Shown: piece by piece, positions 27,748 through 36,651 of the stretch
Layout: every line of letters begins with the position of its first letter
How positions within the stretch are numbered: position 1 is the stretch's first letter
Assembly: GCF_006543045.1 (NCBI RefSeq)
Contig: NZ_RBZW01000066.1
Location: 1-64,000, forward strand
Reading direction: 5' to 3'
Length of the DNA stretch: 64,000 nucleotides
From: Salinadaptatus halalkaliphilus
Lineage (GTDB): Archaea; Halobacteriota; Halobacteria; Halobacteriales; Natrialbaceae
The notes under the pieces: model-generated
Seen by the model: only the letters and a program-made list of their open reading frames with translations
What the model was told of the DNA's origin: nothing
Database searches by the model: none
Position numbers and translations under genes: made by a program

Positions 27748-27980
27748 TCGAGTCAAAATTTCCCTCCGGCAGTGAAATACGTTTCCCTTGGAACCGGCCG
27801 TGCCAGAGGGGGCCATAGCATCACGCTCGCCGGTCAGATCTCGTGATCTAGTAGCCACTGCACGTCTGATCACACAGCTATCGTGTGACTAGGTGTGCAG
27901 TGACTTGCAGCGGCGACTAGACTCCGAGGACGTGCAATTCTTCGGGAGCGTTAAGTGTGGTCGGTTCGAGCACACAGTCA

Positions 27981-29429
27981 ATGAGTACGGGGGTTACGAT
28001 TTCGTCGATTTCTGACTACGCTATCTTGGGCTGTGGGAGCGTCGGCTACGCCGTCGCGGAAGAGCTCGTTGAACAGGGAAAAGACGTCCTGATCGTCGAC
28101 CGCGACGAAAGTCGCGTCGAGTCACTTCGCGACCAGGATCTCGATGCCCGCACCGCAGATATCCAAGAACCCGAAGCCGCCGAGTTGGTCGCCGACCGCG
28201 ACGTCGTGTTGATCCTGGCGTCGAACGTCGAATCGAACAAGCGAGCGGTCGAACGAATTCGCGAAGCCAACGACGGCCAGTTCGTCGTCGCTCGAGCGAG
28301 CGATCCGGTCTCCGGCGACGAACTCTCCGAACTCGGCGCCGACATCGTCATCAACCCGTCCTCCGTGATCGCCGAATCCGCACTCCGGGCCCTCGAGTCG
28401 GGCGAACTCGAGTACAACGCGGGGAAACTCGCCGGCCTGCTCGAGGAGACGGCCTCGCGGCTGGCGATCATCACCCAGGACAGTCCGGATCCGGACTCGA
28501 TCGCCAGTGCGGCGGCGATGCAGGCCGTCGCCGACCACCTCGGCGTTGAATCCGACATCATCTACCTTGGCGACATCGGCCACCAGGAGAATCGTGCGTT
28601 CGTCAACTTACTCGGAATCGATCTCGTCCAGTGGGACGAACTCGAGGATCGGTCGGTCTACGATACCGTGGCGCTGGTCGATCACGCGACCTCCGCGGAG
28701 ATGGACCTCTCCGTCGACGCGCTAATCGACCACTACGAACCCGAGACGGAGTACGAACCCGAGTTCGTCGACATTCGGCCGAACATGTCCTCGACATCGA
28801 CGATCATGACGAAGTACATCCAGGAGTTCGACATGAACGTCTCCGAAGAGGTCGCGACGGCCTTGCTCTATGGCATTCGCGCCGAAACCCTGGATTTCAA
28901 GCGCGATACGACTCCCGCAGATCTCACCGCCGCAGCCTATCTCTATCCGTTCGCCAACCACGATACCCTCGAGCAGGTCGAGTCGCCGTCGATGTCCCCC
29001 GAAACGCTCGACGTACTCGCGGAAGCCATCGCCAACCGCGACGTTCAGGGCAGTCACCTCGTCTCGAACGCCGGCTTCGTCCGGGATCGGGAGGCACTCA
29101 CCCAGGCTGCGAGCCACCTGCTCAACCTCGAGGGCGTCACGACGACAGCGGTCTTTGGCATCGCCGACGAGACCATCTTCCTCGCCGGTCGGTCGAAGGA
29201 TATCCGCATCAATATCGGCAAAGTGCTCGACGACGCCTACGGCGAGATGGGCGAAACGGCGGGGCACTCGACACAAGCTAGTGCGGAGATTCAACTCGGC
29301 ATCTTCACCGGAATCGAAATCTCGGACGACAATCGTGAGACGCTGCTCGAGCTGACCGAAGAAGCGGTCAAGCGGACGCTGTTCGACGCGATGGGCGTCG
29401 ACGGGACGGAAGGTTCGAACGGCTCCTAG
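27981..29429 (+). CDS. RCK/TrkA-N domain fused to a DHH-DHHA1 phosphoesterase
   Basis: 482 aa from ATG (MSTGVTISSISDYAILGCG); an upstream GTG would add eight residues. Residues 10-130 are a Rossmann-like TrkA-N domain (AILGCGSVGYAVAEELVEQG, VDRDESR). Residues 150-310 form a DHH domain (ITQDSPDPDSIASAAAMQ, VALVDHATSAEMD) with Asp/His metal ligands, and the C-terminus is a DHHA1 domain. This combination resembles archaeal nanoRNase/pAp-phosphatase-like or cyclic-dinucleotide phosphodiesterases with a nucleotide-sensing module. Substrate is not provable. Its stop overlaps the 3' end of the convergent PRC-barrel gene. Confidence 0.82.
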   Translation: MSTGVTISSISDYAILGCGSVGYAVAEELVEQGKDVLIVDRDESRVESLRDQDLDARTADIQEPEAAELVADRDVVLILASNVESNKRAVERIREANDGQFVVARASDPVSGDELSELGADIVINPSSVIAESALRALESGELEYNAGKLAGLLEETASRLAIITQDSPDPDSIASAAAMQAVADHLGVESDIIYLGDIGHQENRAFVNLLGIDLVQWDELEDRSVYDTVALVDHATSAEMDLSVDALIDHYEPETEYEPEFVDIRPNMSSTSTIMTKYIQEFDMNVSEEVATALLYGIRAETLDFKRDTTPADLTAAAYLYPFANHDTLEQVESPSMSPETLDVLAEAIANRDVQGSHLVSNAGFVRDREALTQAASHLLNLEGVTTTAVFGIADETIFLAGRSKDIRINIGKVLDDAYGEMGETAGHSTQASAEIQLGIFTGIEISDDNRETLLELTEEAVKRTLFDAMGVDGTEGSNGS

Positions 29430-29719
29430 GCGAGTACTTCGTCTTCTTCTTCGTCCGGATCCCGGACGCGTTCGACCACGTCGTTGACGAGGATGATGTC
29501 GCCCACCGAGCGAACCCAGCGGTAGGGAACGATGACGCCTTGTTCGGTGCGGGCCTCTTCGGTGAACAGTTCCGAGTTCAGATTGCCGAGTGCGAGACCG
29601 ACGACCGCTTCGCCGTTGAGATTCAGCTGCAGGTCCTCGACTTCGCCGACGAAAACGCCGCTGTTGGAGTAGACTTCGCGACCGACGAGGGAGGTAATCT
29701 CCTGGGGAGTGTCGTCCAT
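29426..29719 (-). CDS. PRC-barrel domain protein (CdpB-like)
   Basis: 97 aa from ATG (MDDTPQEITSLVGREVYSN); an ATG four codons upstream is possible. The sequence is one PRC-barrel: REVYSNSGVFVGEVEDLQL, VVGLALGNLN, VPYRWVRSVGDIILV, then an acidic tail. Haloarchaeal PRC-barrel proteins CdpB1 and CdpB2 act in cell division with SepF; this protein has the right size and form, but I cannot tell which, if either, it is. It is convergent with the DHH gene, sharing four bases at their 3' ends. Confidence 0.75.
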   Translation of the reverse strand: MDDTPQEITSLVGREVYSNSGVFVGEVEDLQLNLNGEAVVGLALGNLNSELFTEEARTEQGVIVPYRWVRSVGDIILVNDVVERVRDPDEEEDEVLA

Positions 29720-29833
29720 GTCAGGGTGCATGCGCGGCTGGCTCTTAATTGTTGGTCAGACGTGACGGTTGCCCGAAAAAATAACTGGCTACCGAAAGAG
29801 TCTCGCGTTCACCGCGACTCGGCAGCGTCGGCG

Positions 29834-31015
29834 TCACGCCGAGTCCAGGAGTGCTTCGACGGCGACGTGATCGGTCAGCAGCGTCCGCATCCGATCGATC
29901 GTCGCCGCGTTCTGGGTGCGACCGCTTCGGACGACATCCTCGGCGCGTTCGACGGTCGTCAGCGTGTCCGTCTGCACCGAGAGAACGGGGAGTCCGTGCT
30001 CGGCTGCTTGGCCGAGGATCGCCCCCGATGGCCGGTGTCCACCGGCCAGGATGAGACACCGAACGCCAGGCGCTTCGATCGCAGCCGTGTGAATGTCGGC
30101 CCGGTCGCCGCCCGTGATGACGGCGGCGTCTTTCGTCCGGCGAAAGTGTGCCAGCGCGCTGTCGGCACTCATTGCTCCGACGGCAAAGCGTTCGACGTAG
30201 GCGTCGGCTCCTTCTTCGACGAGCACCGAGGCACCGATCTCGTCGGCCAGTTCCGCGACCGTCACGCCGGAGAGTTCGCGCTCGCTCGGGAGCATGCCGT
30301 AGACCGAGATATCTCGGCCCTCGAGGTACGGCACCACGTCGGTCTCGAGCGTATCGTAGGCGGCGTCGGCGACGTCGTTGAAGACGACGCCGGCGAGGCG
30401 GTCGCCGAACGTGCGGGCCGCGGCGAGCACATCGTCGACATCGCCGGGCACCTCATAGGGCGCGACCAAGAGGACGCGGGCATCGAGCAACGCGGCGAGG
30501 TCGGCGTCGGTGAGATCGACGATACCACCGATGTCGTACCGGCCGCCGCCCTCGAGAAACAGCCGGTCGTGATCGGCCGCGACCGTCCCGTAAGCCTCGC
30601 GGACGCGTTCGTGAAGCTCCGCGCGATCTTCGCGACCGCGGATGGCCTGTTCGACGAAGGTTGGCGAGTAGACGACGGGTTCGAGATCGTGTACCTCGGC
30701 CTCGAGATCGAGAATCTCCCGGGCCAACAGCGGATCCTCGTCGAGCGTCTTGCCGACGTTACTCTGGAGACGGGTCCCCTTCGGTTTCATGTAGCCGACG
30801 CTGTCGCCGTCCTCGCGGGCGAGTTGGGCGAGCGCCAGCGTGATCGCCGTCTTCCCGGTCGATTCCTCGAGCGAGGCCACGAGCAGGGGCCCGGTGGCCG
30901 ACTGTTGGTCACTCCCGTCGGCAGTCGTCGTCGCGGTGCCGGTCGGGTCGTCAGCGGTATCGGTCTGGCCGTTCGTGGCGTCGGTCTGGTCGGTTGCAGT
31001 ATCGCTGTCGGTCAT
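29834..31015 (-). CDS. Phosphotransacetylase-family protein (BioD-like ATPase plus DRTGG domain)
   Basis: 393 aa. The first 42 residues are a Thr/Asp-rich, probably disordered stretch. Residues 43-220 are a P-loop/BioD-like domain (LLVASLEESTGKTAITLALA, LFLEGGGRYDIGG), and residues 235-345 a DRTGG domain (ALAHFRRTKDAAVITGGDRA). It corresponds to the N-terminal regulatory part of large bacterial Pta enzymes and lacks the catalytic phosphate acetyltransferase domain. It overlaps the acetate-CoA ligase gene by four bases, so it may regulate or assist acetyl-CoA/acetate conversion. Confidence 0.8.
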   Translation of the reverse strand: MTDSDTATDQTDATNGQTDTADDPTGTATTTADGSDQQSATGPLLVASLEESTGKTAITLALAQLAREDGDSVGYMKPKGTRLQSNVGKTLDEDPLLAREILDLEAEVHDLEPVVYSPTFVEQAIRGREDRAELHERVREAYGTVAADHDRLFLEGGGRYDIGGIVDLTDADLAALLDARVLLVAPYEVPGDVDDVLAAARTFGDRLAGVVFNDVADAAYDTLETDVVPYLEGRDISVYGMLPSERELSGVTVAELADEIGASVLVEEGADAYVERFAVGAMSADSALAHFRRTKDAAVITGGDRADIHTAAIEAPGVRCLILAGGHRPSGAILGQAAEHGLPVLSVQTDTLTTVERAEDVVRSGRTQNAATIDRMRTLLTDHVAVEALLDSA

Positions 31016-33108
31016 AGTTTCTCGGTGTCGACGGTGAGTCTGAGGTCGATCGCCTGTACGCCGTCCGGCCCGGCGACGAGCGGGTTGATGTCTAACTCGA
31101 GGATCGCCGGGAAATCGGTCACGAGCTGTGAGAGTCGCTGGATCGTCTCGACGACGGCGTCGACATCGGCGGGCTCACGCCCGCGAGCGCCGCGCAATAG
31201 CGGCGCGGCCTGGATCTCGTCGATCATCGCGCGGCCCTCGCTCTCGCCGATCGGCGCGACCCGAACCGAGGTATCCTCGAGGATTTCGACGAAGATACCG
31301 CCCAGGCCAAACAGCAAGAGCGGGCCGAACTGGGGATCCCGATTCATCCCGACGATCGTCTCAGTCGCGCGCTCGAGGTCGACCTGTTCTTGCACCTGGA
31401 CGCCGAGGATCGTCGCGTCGGGTTGGTAGTTGCGGGCTCGAGCGACGATATCCTCGAAGCTGTCTTCGACTGCGTCGTCGGGGACCCCAATGCGGACGCC
31501 GCCGATGTCGGACTTGTGGGAAATGTCGGGGCTGACGATCTTCATGACGACGTCGCCGTCGATCGATGTGGCGACCTCGAGTGCGCGCCCCGGATCGTCG
31601 ACGATCTCGCCGTCGGGCGTCGGGATGCCGTAGGCCTCGAGCAGCTCCATCGACTCGATTCCGAGGCGGTTGTCCGGCCGGGAGCGAACGCGCTCGAGAA
31701 CGTCTCGCGCTCGCTCGCGGTCGACGTCGAAGGTCGTCGGTTCGTCGATGGACTGGTGGCGAATCTCCCGATAGTGTGCGAGGGCGTCGAGTCCCGCCAC
31801 TGCCCTGGATGGATCGAAGTAATTCGGCACGCCGAACTCCCGGAGGACTTCCTCGGCGGCGCGAGCCCGTTGGCCCCCCATCAGACAGGTGACGATCGGC
31901 TTGCCCGACTCCTCGCTGGCCTCGATGACGAGTTCCGCAAGGCGGTCATACTCGAGGACGGCCGTCGGCGCGCTGACGACCACCGCACTCGAGACGTTCG
32001 GATCGTCGAGGGCGATCTCGAGCGCGTCGCCGAAGCGGTCCGAATCGGCGTCGCCGATGGCGTCGATCGGGTTGTAGACGTTCGCCTCGTCGGGCATCGC
32101 CGCGGCGAGTTCGTCGATCGTCTCGTCGGTGAAGTCGGCCATCTCGAGGCTCGAGTCGCCGATCGCGTCGGTCGTCAGCACGCCCGGCCCGCCCGCGTTC
32201 GTCACGACCGCGACGCCGTCGCCGTCGGGTTCGGGGAGCCCCGATAGTGCGCGCGCGTAGTCGAACAGCTCCTGGACCGAGTTCGCTCGGAGAACGCCAG
32301 CCTGCTCGAGGCCGGCCTCGTAGGCTCGTTCGCTGCCGGCGATCGCGCCGGTGTGGGACGACGCCGCCTGCGCGCCGGCATCGGTGCGCCCGGACTTGAC
32401 GAGGACGACCGGCGTCTCGTCGGTCACCTCACGAGCGGTTCGAACGAACTCGTGGCCGTCGTCGATCCCCTCGAGGTAGCCGATGACGACGTCGGTCTCG
32501 GAATCGTCGCCCCACTCGCGGACGAAGTCGGTTTCGTCGAGAACGGTCTTGTTGCCGAGCGAGACGACATCGCGAAAGCCAATCCCCTGCTCGTTGGCCC
32601 AGTCGAGAACGGCGGTGATGAACGCCCCCGACTGACTCATAAAGGCGATCGACCCGTCCCGAGCGTCTTCGGGGCCGAACGTCGCGTTCAGGCCGACCGG
32701 CGTCGACATGATGCCGAGGCTGTTCGGGCCGACGACGCGCAGATCGTACTGTGTGGCGAGTTCTCGCAATTTTCGTTCGCGTTCGGCGCCCTCGCTGCCG
32801 GTCTCGCCGAAGCCGGCCGTGATCACGACGACCTCGTCCGTTCCCGCCTCGCCGAGTTCCCGAATCGTCTCGAGGACGATCGGCGGGGGAACGACGACCA
32901 CGGCGAGATCGATCGGTGGCGCGCTCGCGACGTCCGGATAACACTCGAGGCCGAGCACCGACTCCCGATCGGGGTTGATCGGAACGATCTCGCCGTCGAA
33001 GCCGGACTGGAGATTCTCGAGGATCGCCCGGCCGACGGCACCCTCGCGGTCGGTCGCACCGACGAGGGCGACGGTGTCGGGGGCGAAGAGATCGGATAGC
33101 CGTCCCAT
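31012..33108 (-). CDS. acd: Acetate-CoA ligase (ADP-forming), fused alpha-beta subunits
   Basis: 698 aa from ATG (MGRLSDLFAPDTVALVGAT); the much longer open frame upstream overlaps the zinc permease gene and is not real. CoA-binding fold at the start (ALVGATDREGAVG), ligase domains with SSHTGAIAGSE (around residue 265) holding the phosphorylated His, then the ATP-grasp domain (KIVSPDISHKSDIGGVRIG, LLLFGLGGIFVEIL). It converts acetyl-CoA plus ADP and phosphate to acetate and ATP, the archaeal acetate-forming route. The next gene starts within its stop. Confidence 0.9.
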   Translation of the reverse strand: MGRLSDLFAPDTVALVGATDREGAVGRAILENLQSGFDGEIVPINPDRESVLGLECYPDVASAPPIDLAVVVVPPPIVLETIRELGEAGTDEVVVITAGFGETGSEGAERERKLRELATQYDLRVVGPNSLGIMSTPVGLNATFGPEDARDGSIAFMSQSGAFITAVLDWANEQGIGFRDVVSLGNKTVLDETDFVREWGDDSETDVVIGYLEGIDDGHEFVRTAREVTDETPVVLVKSGRTDAGAQAASSHTGAIAGSERAYEAGLEQAGVLRANSVQELFDYARALSGLPEPDGDGVAVVTNAGGPGVLTTDAIGDSSLEMADFTDETIDELAAAMPDEANVYNPIDAIGDADSDRFGDALEIALDDPNVSSAVVVSAPTAVLEYDRLAELVIEASEESGKPIVTCLMGGQRARAAEEVLREFGVPNYFDPSRAVAGLDALAHYREIRHQSIDEPTTFDVDRERARDVLERVRSRPDNRLGIESMELLEAYGIPTPDGEIVDDPGRALEVATSIDGDVVMKIVSPDISHKSDIGGVRIGVPDDAVEDSFEDIVARARNYQPDATILGVQVQEQVDLERATETIVGMNRDPQFGPLLLFGLGGIFVEILEDTSVRVAPIGESEGRAMIDEIQAAPLLRGARGREPADVDAVVETIQRLSQLVTDFPAILELDINPLVAGPDGVQAIDLRLTVDTEKL

Positions 33109-33179
33109 CGGGTGGCGATTCAGTGCGTGTCGAGTTAAAGGTCCCTTTCGTTCCCGGTCCGAGGGATCGTCGGCCGAAC

Positions 33180-34274
33180 TCAATGCATCGACAGCGCGGG
33201 CCCGGATCGACCCAGAAGCAGCGTGAGAGCGACGGCAAGCAGGTAGATCAGGATGGCGACGACGATGATCGACCCGCCGGAGGGCAGACTCGCACCGATC
33301 GCGAACGCGAAGCCGCCGAGTACCGACGCCTGGCCGAACAGAATCGAGAGCGAGAGCGTCTCGCGGAAGCTCCGAGCAATCTGTGAGGCGGCCGCGACGG
33401 GGATCACGAGCATCCCGGCGACGAGGATCACGCCGAGCACCTGCATCGCTCCCACGACGACGACGGCCGTCATGACAACCAACAACGTGTTGTATCCCGA
33501 AACGTTGAATTGAGCGACCTTCGCAGCTTGCTCGTCGAAGGTGATGAACAGCAGCTGTTTGTAGGTGACGGCGACGACGGCGACGACCGAAACGGCGAGG
33601 ATCGCCATCATTCGTGCGCCACCGGCGGTGACGACCGACAGACTGCCGAAGAGCCACTCCTCGATATCGACGCCGATGCCCATCGATCCGCGACCCCAGC
33701 TGATCAGCAACGTTCCGATCGCGAAACTGCCCGCGAGCATGATCGCGATCGGCACGTCGCCGTACGTACTCGTCCGCTCGGTGAGCCACTGGACGGCGAG
33801 TGCGCCCAGGGCGCTGACGATCAGTGCGACCACGAGTAACGATCCTTGCCACCCCGTCACGGCGATGAACAGCAATCCGATGGCGACGCCGGCAAAGGCC
33901 GTGTGGGCGAGCGTCTCGCCGATAAGTGCCATCTGTCGGTGGACGAGGTAGGTGCCGACCAGCGGCGCGACGACGCCGATGAGCACGGCCGTCGCGATGT
34001 TTCGCCACATGAACGCGTGTTGGAAGACGTTCGTCCCGAGGTAGTAATCGAGCCACGCGCCGGCGATCAGGAACTGCTCGAAGGCGAGCCCGACGGCAGG
34101 GTACTCCCTGAGCCAATCGAGTGCGATAAAGACGACCATCGCCGCAGCCAACACACCGACGATCGCGACGCCGATCAGCTGTATCAGCTCTCGAGCGTCG
34201 GTTTCATCGCCTTGCAGCTGGCTGCCTTCGACGGCCGAGTCGGGATCGACCGCGTGGTCTTCACTCCGGCTCAT
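33180..34274 (-). CDS. Zinc/manganese ABC transporter permease (ZnuB-like)
   Basis: 364 aa. The N-terminal 30 residues are polar; about nine membrane helices follow. Family-3 ABC permease marks are HRQMALIGETLAHTAFAGVAIG (the EAA-like region) and VLGVILVAGMLVIPVAAASQIA. It forms the membrane channel for metal import with the ATPase and binding protein next to it. It overlaps the ATPase gene by one base. Zinc is inferred from the His-rich partners at this locus. Confidence 0.88.
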   Translation of the reverse strand: MSRSEDHAVDPDSAVEGSQLQGDETDARELIQLIGVAIVGVLAAAMVVFIALDWLREYPAVGLAFEQFLIAGAWLDYYLGTNVFQHAFMWRNIATAVLIGVVAPLVGTYLVHRQMALIGETLAHTAFAGVAIGLLFIAVTGWQGSLLVVALIVSALGALAVQWLTERTSTYGDVPIAIMLAGSFAIGTLLISWGRGSMGIGVDIEEWLFGSLSVVTAGGARMMAILAVSVVAVVAVTYKQLLFITFDEQAAKVAQFNVSGYNTLLVVMTAVVVVGAMQVLGVILVAGMLVIPVAAASQIARSFRETLSLSILFGQASVLGGFAFAIGASLPSGGSIIVVAILIYLLAVALTLLLGRSGPALSMH

Positions 34275-35014
34275 CAGTGGTGGTGATGAACGACCGTCCC
34301 CGTCGTCCCGTAGGCTTCGCTCAGTGCGTCGCTCTCGACGAACGATTCCGTATCGCCGTGATGGTACAGTGTCGTGTTGAGACAGGCGACGTGGTCCGCA
34401 CGGTCCGTGACGACGCCGATGTCGTGTTCGATGAGGACGATCGTGATGCCCGAATCGTTCAGGGAATCGAGCAACTGGTAGAAGGCGTCTCGCGACTCGG
34501 CGTCGACGCCGACGGTGGGCTCGTCCAGGGCGAGCAGATCCGCTTCGGAGGCGATCGCTCGCGCGATGTAGGCGCGCTGGCGCTGACCCCCAGACAGCTG
34601 GTTGATGCGCTGATCGGCAAGATTAGCGATATCGACGGTCTCGAGGGCCTCCTCGGCGATGCGTTTGTCCGCGTCGCTCAGCCGACCGTGGCCGACGTGG
34701 GCGAATCGCCCCATCCGCACGCACTCTCGGACCGTCACGGGCATCGTCCCGCCCTGGCTGGTCGCCTGCTGGGAGACGTAGCCGATCCGCTCGCCGTCGT
34801 CGAACTCGTCGACGGGTTCGCCGAACAGTTCGACCGACCCCTCGTCGGGACTGTGCAGGCCGAGCATGATGTGCAACAGCGTCGTCTTTCCGGAGCCGTT
34901 GGGCCCGATCAGTCCGAGGAAGTCACCGGCCTCGACGGTGAGGCTGACGTCCTCGAGGGCGGGTTTCTCCCCGTAGGCGAACGAGACGTTTTGAATATCG
35001 ACGACCGAACTCAC
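34274..35014 (-). CDS. Zinc/manganese ABC transporter ATP-binding protein (ZnuC-like)
   Basis: 246 aa. Walker A GPNGSGKTTLLH, signature LSGGQRQRAYIARA, Walker B DLLALDEPTVGVD and the switch His (IVLIEHDIG) are all present. The C-terminus ends in HHHH, a possible metal contact. It powers import through the adjoining permease. A separate 103-bp gap follows the binding-protein gene, so it may have its own promoter. Confidence 0.92.
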   Translation of the reverse strand: MSSVVDIQNVSFAYGEKPALEDVSLTVEAGDFLGLIGPNGSGKTTLLHIMLGLHSPDEGSVELFGEPVDEFDDGERIGYVSQQATSQGGTMPVTVRECVRMGRFAHVGHGRLSDADKRIAEEALETVDIANLADQRINQLSGGQRQRAYIARAIASEADLLALDEPTVGVDAESRDAFYQLLDSLNDSGITIVLIEHDIGVVTDRADHVACLNTTLYHHGDTESFVESDALSEAYGTTGTVVHHHH

Positions 35015-35117
35015 TGTATTCTCACGTTCATCTCGAACCTGTGTCGGTTTAGTTCTTCCATTTTACCACGGTTAGTTCGTTGTCGGGACGATCGGTGGTG
35101 GCGCTGCTTTGGTTCGA

Positions 35118-36506
35118 TTAGGCGGCATCGAGGGCCTGTCGAAGCGACGGGATCGTCACCTCTTCCATCTGTTCGATCCAGCCCCAGCCCTGCTCGCTCC
35201 AGGACTCCATCGTCCCCTCCGCGGGAGTGATGGGGACGTAGTCGTCGGCGTCGGTGTTTTCGAGCAGCAACTCGACCATCTGCGGAACGTCCTCGTCCGG
35301 GTTCGGCGTCTCGAAGGGATCGTAGAGGATCGTATCGATGTCGTGTTCTTCGACGACCTCGATCGTCTCGGCGATGTCGGCCTCGGTCTCGGCGGCGTCG
35401 GGCGAGATGCCGACCGGAGTATGTAACTCGAAGTCGTACCGGTGTTCGATGTACTGGAACGAGTCGTGGCCCGCGAAGACGGCGAGGTCGCGGCTGGCGT
35501 CGGCTGCGAGGTCCTGAAGCTGCTGATCGACCTCGGTAAGACGCTCGGTGTAGTCGGCCGCGTTGTCCTCGTAGACGGCCGCGTTATCCGGATCGACCGC
35601 GGCCAATCCGTCGGCGATCGTCTCGACGATGGTCTGTGCGAGCACCGGGTCGGCCCAGACGTGAGGATCGTAGAACTCGGGGGCGTCGTCCTCGTCTAAC
35701 TCCTCGACGACCGTCGCCGAGAGATTGTCGTTGCTCGTGTCCCAGACGACCTCGCCGTCGGCGACGAGTTCGAAGACGACGCGTGTGGTATCGACCTCGA
35801 GGCCGTGGAAGACAACGGAGTCGCCTTCGGATTCAATTTCGACGACACCTTCCTCGGCTAGGTCGGGGATGCGAGCGTCGATCTGGAACGGTTCGTTCTC
35901 GCCGAGTGGGAGCACTCGACCCTCGTCGTCTTCGAAGACGCCTTCGACGGCGACGGAACTGTCGAGTGGGATGTCGGGAAGTCCGCCGTGCCAGTGGTCG
36001 CCGTGCCAGTAGGTGATCTCGCCGCCCGTCTGTCGATCGTAGAGGTCGAAAGCATCGACGGTCACGTCGGTCGAATCGAACGCCTCGGCGTCGGCCGGCA
36101 CCCGGTCGTCCTCGACTGCCCGATCGATCGGGAGCAACTCGTTTTGCAGGCGGTCCATTCCGTCGATCAACGCCACATCGGTATCGGTCTCGAGGTCGGC
36201 TGCGATGTCCTGTGCCCAGGCAAACTCGGGGGTATCGAGGTAGACGAAGACTTCGGTGTCGGCGATTTCGCGTTGGAGGTCGGCTGGTGGCTCCCAGCCG
36301 TGTCCCATCTCGCCGGTCGTGACGGGATTTTCGATCGCCATCCGGTCGCCGGTAATCTCTTCGGTCCAATCCCAGAGCGCGAAAAAAGCGGCGTATCCGC
36401 CTTCTGCTGTGGTGCCGCCGTCGGGCTCGCTGAGACAGCCCGCAAGCGTCGCGAGTCCAACGCCGCCGGCCCCGCTCCGGAGGAACGAGCGTCGTGAGAG
36501 AGTCAT
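35118..36506 (-). CDS. Zinc-binding ABC substrate protein (ZnuA-like) with inserted His-rich domain
   Basis: 462 aa, far longer than the usual 300. Tat leader SRRSFLRSGAGGVGLATLAGC gives a lipid-anchored Cys24. The cluster A-1 binding protein is split: the N lobe carries GEMGHGWEPP (His69), the C lobe DPHVWADP (His282), FAGHDSFQYIEHRYDFE and YDPFETPN. Between them, residues 148-268 hold an extra domain with WHGDHWHGGLPDIP, homologous by eye to the repeats of the His-rich lipoprotein encoded upstream. The insertion replaces the short His loop of ordinary ZnuA and may pre-bind zinc. The protein captures zinc outside the cell and passes it to the permease. Confidence 0.88.
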   Translation of the reverse strand: MTLSRRSFLRSGAGGVGLATLAGCLSEPDGGTTAEGGYAAFFALWDWTEEITGDRMAIENPVTTGEMGHGWEPPADLQREIADTEVFVYLDTPEFAWAQDIAADLETDTDVALIDGMDRLQNELLPIDRAVEDDRVPADAEAFDSTDVTVDAFDLYDRQTGGEITYWHGDHWHGGLPDIPLDSSVAVEGVFEDDEGRVLPLGENEPFQIDARIPDLAEEGVVEIESEGDSVVFHGLEVDTTRVVFELVADGEVVWDTSNDNLSATVVEELDEDDAPEFYDPHVWADPVLAQTIVETIADGLAAVDPDNAAVYEDNAADYTERLTEVDQQLQDLAADASRDLAVFAGHDSFQYIEHRYDFELHTPVGISPDAAETEADIAETIEVVEEHDIDTILYDPFETPNPDEDVPQMVELLLENTDADDYVPITPAEGTMESWSEQGWGWIEQMEEVTIPSLRQALDAA

Positions 36507-36556
36507 ATCTCATAACACGCGCTCGAGCTTAAAAGAGTTATTATATTGGACTAGTG

Positions 36557-36565
36557 TATTAATAG
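36557..36565. promoter_or_regulatory. TATTAATAG motif upstream of the zinc-binding protein gene
   Basis: The motif (palindromic core TATTAATA) lies 51-59 bp upstream of the znuA-like start in AT-rich DNA. The same nine bases occur 53-61 bp upstream of the His-rich lipoprotein gene. It may be a shared TATA box or a zinc-responsive operator. Confidence 0.4.
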
Positions 36566-36651
36566 TAGAGAATACTCTGTGGTGTTCGGTTAGTAACGAG
36601 ACGCGTGGTCGAAACGGGCGATCGACGACCGGCGATAGCAGCGAGACGGGG

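Noticed and set aside
33109-34116. Very long open frame running from the acetate-CoA ligase through the zinc permease region
   Set aside because: The part upstream of 33108 is Arg-rich shadow sequence of the permease gene in another frame; the ligase family starts at MGRLSDLFAPDTVALVGAT.
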